NCBI RefSeq assembly: GCF_000798815.1
Contig: NZ_JTLD01000050.1
Location: 32,401 to 96,400, forward strand
Direction: 5' to 3'
DNA length: 64,000 nt
Source of the DNA: Alistipes sp. ZOR0009
GTDB taxonomy: Bacteria; Bacteroidota; Bacteroidia; Bacteroidales; ZOR0009
Made by a program: the position numbers and the translations under genes. Numbering within the stretch: the first letter of the stretch is position 1; every line of letters starts with the position of its first letter. Below, in pieces: positions 62,599-64,000 of this stretch. The notes beneath the pieces were generated by a model that was given only the letters and a program-made list of their open reading frames with translations, did not search any database and was not told the DNA's origin.

Positions 62599-63987
62599 AT
62601 GACAGAAAAAATTCAGCACGCACTCTCTGAGTCAAAGACTGCAAGGTGGATTGCGCTTGTGTTGATATCTTCAACAATGTTTTTTGCCTACTTCTTCGTA
62701 GACGTGGCATCTCCACTAAAAACTATGCTGGAAACTCAATACCATTGGAGTTCAGACGCATTTGGTTTTTATGGTGGACAAGAATTTTTCTTTAATGTAT
62801 TCCTCGGATTTTTAATCATTTCAGGGATTATCCTCGATAAGATGGGAATTCGTTTTACCCTAATTACGGCTGGTATTACAATGGTACTTGGGGCATTGAT
62901 AAAAATTTATGCGCTGACATTTGTCGGAAAAGACGGAGTATCAACCCTATTATGGATGACCTATCCTAATACTGTATGGATAGCCTGTTTAGGTTTTGCC
63001 GTTTTTGGCATCGGTGTCGAAATGGCCGGAATTACCGTATCGAAGACTATCGTTAAATGGTTTAAAGGGAAAGAACTAGCTCTTGCTATGGGATTGGAAA
63101 TGGCTTTAGCCCGTTTAGGTGTATTTGCAGTAATGTGGCTATCTCCTATTTTTGCTACAAACGGAGGACCTGCAAATTCATTTATTTGGGGATGTGCTTT
63201 CCTTTGCATTGGATTCCTAACTTTCCTAACCTATACTTTCATGGATGCAAAGTTGGATAAACAATTAAATATTAGCGCAACTTCTGATCCTGAAGATGAA
63301 TTTAAAATTAGCGATATTGGTAAAATATTTACAAACCCTGGTTTTCTTGCCATTGCAGGTCTTTGCGTTCTATTTTATTCTGCAATTTTTCCATTCCAGA
63401 GATTTGCACCTCAAATGCTTGCAAGTAAACTAGATATAGCAGAAGGAATTGCATCTCGTTATGTTTCTATGTTTCCTATAGGGGCCATGATCCTTACTCC
63501 ATTTATCGGTTTCTTCCTTGACAAAAAGGGCTTGGGAGCAAAAATGATGCTATATGGAGCTATTCTATTAACTGCTTCGCACCTTATCTTTGCCTTAGTG
63601 CCAGCAGAATCTTTTAATTCAGCAATTGCAATATTTACGATTGTTATTCTTGGCATTGCATTCTCATTAGTTCCTGCTTCAATGTGGCCATCTGTACCAA
63701 AAATTGTAGAAAGTCGCTACCTTGGGTCTGCTTATGGATTAATTTTTTGGATTCAAAACTGGGGATTATGGGGCGTTCCAATGCTTATTGGTTATGCTCT
63801 TACGAAATCAAATCCGGGTGTTTCAGAAAAAATTGCATCAGGAGAACTAACGGCTACGGCATACAACTATACAGTTCCTGAACTAATTTTTACAGGTTTC
63901 GGTATTGCTGCTATTATTCTTAGCCTTATACTAAGAAGAGTTGACAGAAATAGGGGATACGGCTTAGACCTTCCTAATAAGAAATAG
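62599..63987 (+). CDS. MFS transporter
   Basis: A 462-residue major facilitator with twelve predicted TMs. Typical pieces are GIILDKMGIRFTLITAGITM after TM2 and FFLDKKGLGAKMMLYGAILL in the second half. The sequence begins with a soluble MTEKIQHALSESKTARW segment. The substrate cannot be told from sequence; a relation to anion or organic-acid carriers is possible but unproven. It is complete, ending 13 bases before the window edge, and no operon partner is visible. Confidence 0.88.
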   Translation: MTEKIQHALSESKTARWIALVLISSTMFFAYFFVDVASPLKTMLETQYHWSSDAFGFYGGQEFFFNVFLGFLIISGIILDKMGIRFTLITAGITMVLGALIKIYALTFVGKDGVSTLLWMTYPNTVWIACLGFAVFGIGVEMAGITVSKTIVKWFKGKELALAMGLEMALARLGVFAVMWLSPIFATNGGPANSFIWGCAFLCIGFLTFLTYTFMDAKLDKQLNISATSDPEDEFKISDIGKIFTNPGFLAIAGLCVLFYSAIFPFQRFAPQMLASKLDIAEGIASRYVSMFPIGAMILTPFIGFFLDKKGLGAKMMLYGAILLTASHLIFALVPAESFNSAIAIFTIVILGIAFSLVPASMWPSVPKIVESRYLGSAYGLIFWIQNWGLWGVPMLIGYALTKSNPGVSEKIASGELTATAYNYTVPELIFTGFGIAAIILSLILRRVDRNRGYGLDLPNKK

Positions 63988-64000
63988 TATTAAATTGAAA

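Overview
This 64 kb window looks like a chromosomal segment from an anaerobic or microaerophilic member of the Bacteroidetes, probably Bacteroidales. The evidence is the gene content: a MoxR/Bat aerotolerance operon, OstA-like and DUF6340 proteins, a DUF2795 miniprotein, and the rpmB-rpmG-DUF4295 cluster. AT-rich leaders with TAnnTTTG -7 boxes just upstream of many starts point the same way. Genus is not assigned. There is no phage, insertion sequence, CRISPR array or rRNA operon, and most genes are core functions.

Layout. Positions 1-16.7 kb, mostly minus strand: ribosomal proteins L28/L33 and the start of a DUF4295 gene, cinA, tRNA-Thr(CGT), a DUF6340 lipoprotein and fabG. Then two plus-strand genes (a Cache-HAMP-GAF-PAS sensor and a lipoprotein), followed on the minus strand by a secreted C1 peptidase, a PorE-like OmpA protein, a 5'-nucleotidase, and a TetR/HlyD/ABC-2/ABC-2 exporter operon that lacks an ATPase. 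Positions 16.8-24.3 kb: a seven-gene V-type ATPase operon (E-DUF2764-A-B-D-I-K). Positions 24.6-34.3 kb: a DUF2179 membrane protein, a glutathione peroxidase, and the moxR-DUF58-X-batA-batB-batC-batD-batE operon. Positions 34.5-41.7 kb, plus strand: truA, a small ribbon-helix-helix-like protein, an inactive-looking low-molecular-weight phosphatase homologue, a YjbQ protein, iorAB and a PiT phosphate transporter. A 600-base gene-free stretch follows and may encode a structured RNA. Positions 42.3-52.2 kb, minus strand: an unknown membrane-anchored protein, the RNF operon (rseC-like, B-C-D-G-E-A), a DUF3108 protein and recG. Positions 52.2-64 kb: a methyltransferase, a LolD-like ATPase, a cobalamin adenosyltransferase and DUF2795 on plus; OstA-like, SurA-like, a PPIase lipoprotein and guaB on minus; recQ and an MFS carrier on plus.

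How it fits together. Indolepyruvate:ferredoxin oxidoreductase yields reduced ferredoxin, which RNF can oxidise to build an ion gradient. The V-type ATPase could use or make that gradient, and its K subunit carries residues resembling a Na+-binding site. This suggests ferredoxin-based energy conservation during amino-acid fermentation; it is an inference from gene content. The Bat operon, OstA-like, SurA-like and OmpA genes serve the envelope.

Most worth checking: the phosphatase homologue with Gly in place of the catalytic Cys, the candidate RNA near 41.96-42.24 kb, the perfect dyad upstream of the V-ATPase operon, the DnaA-box-like tandem repeat near 35.69 kb, the V-ATPase lacking recognisable C/F/G subunits, and the sensor without an output domain. 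No clearly new multi-gene system was found.
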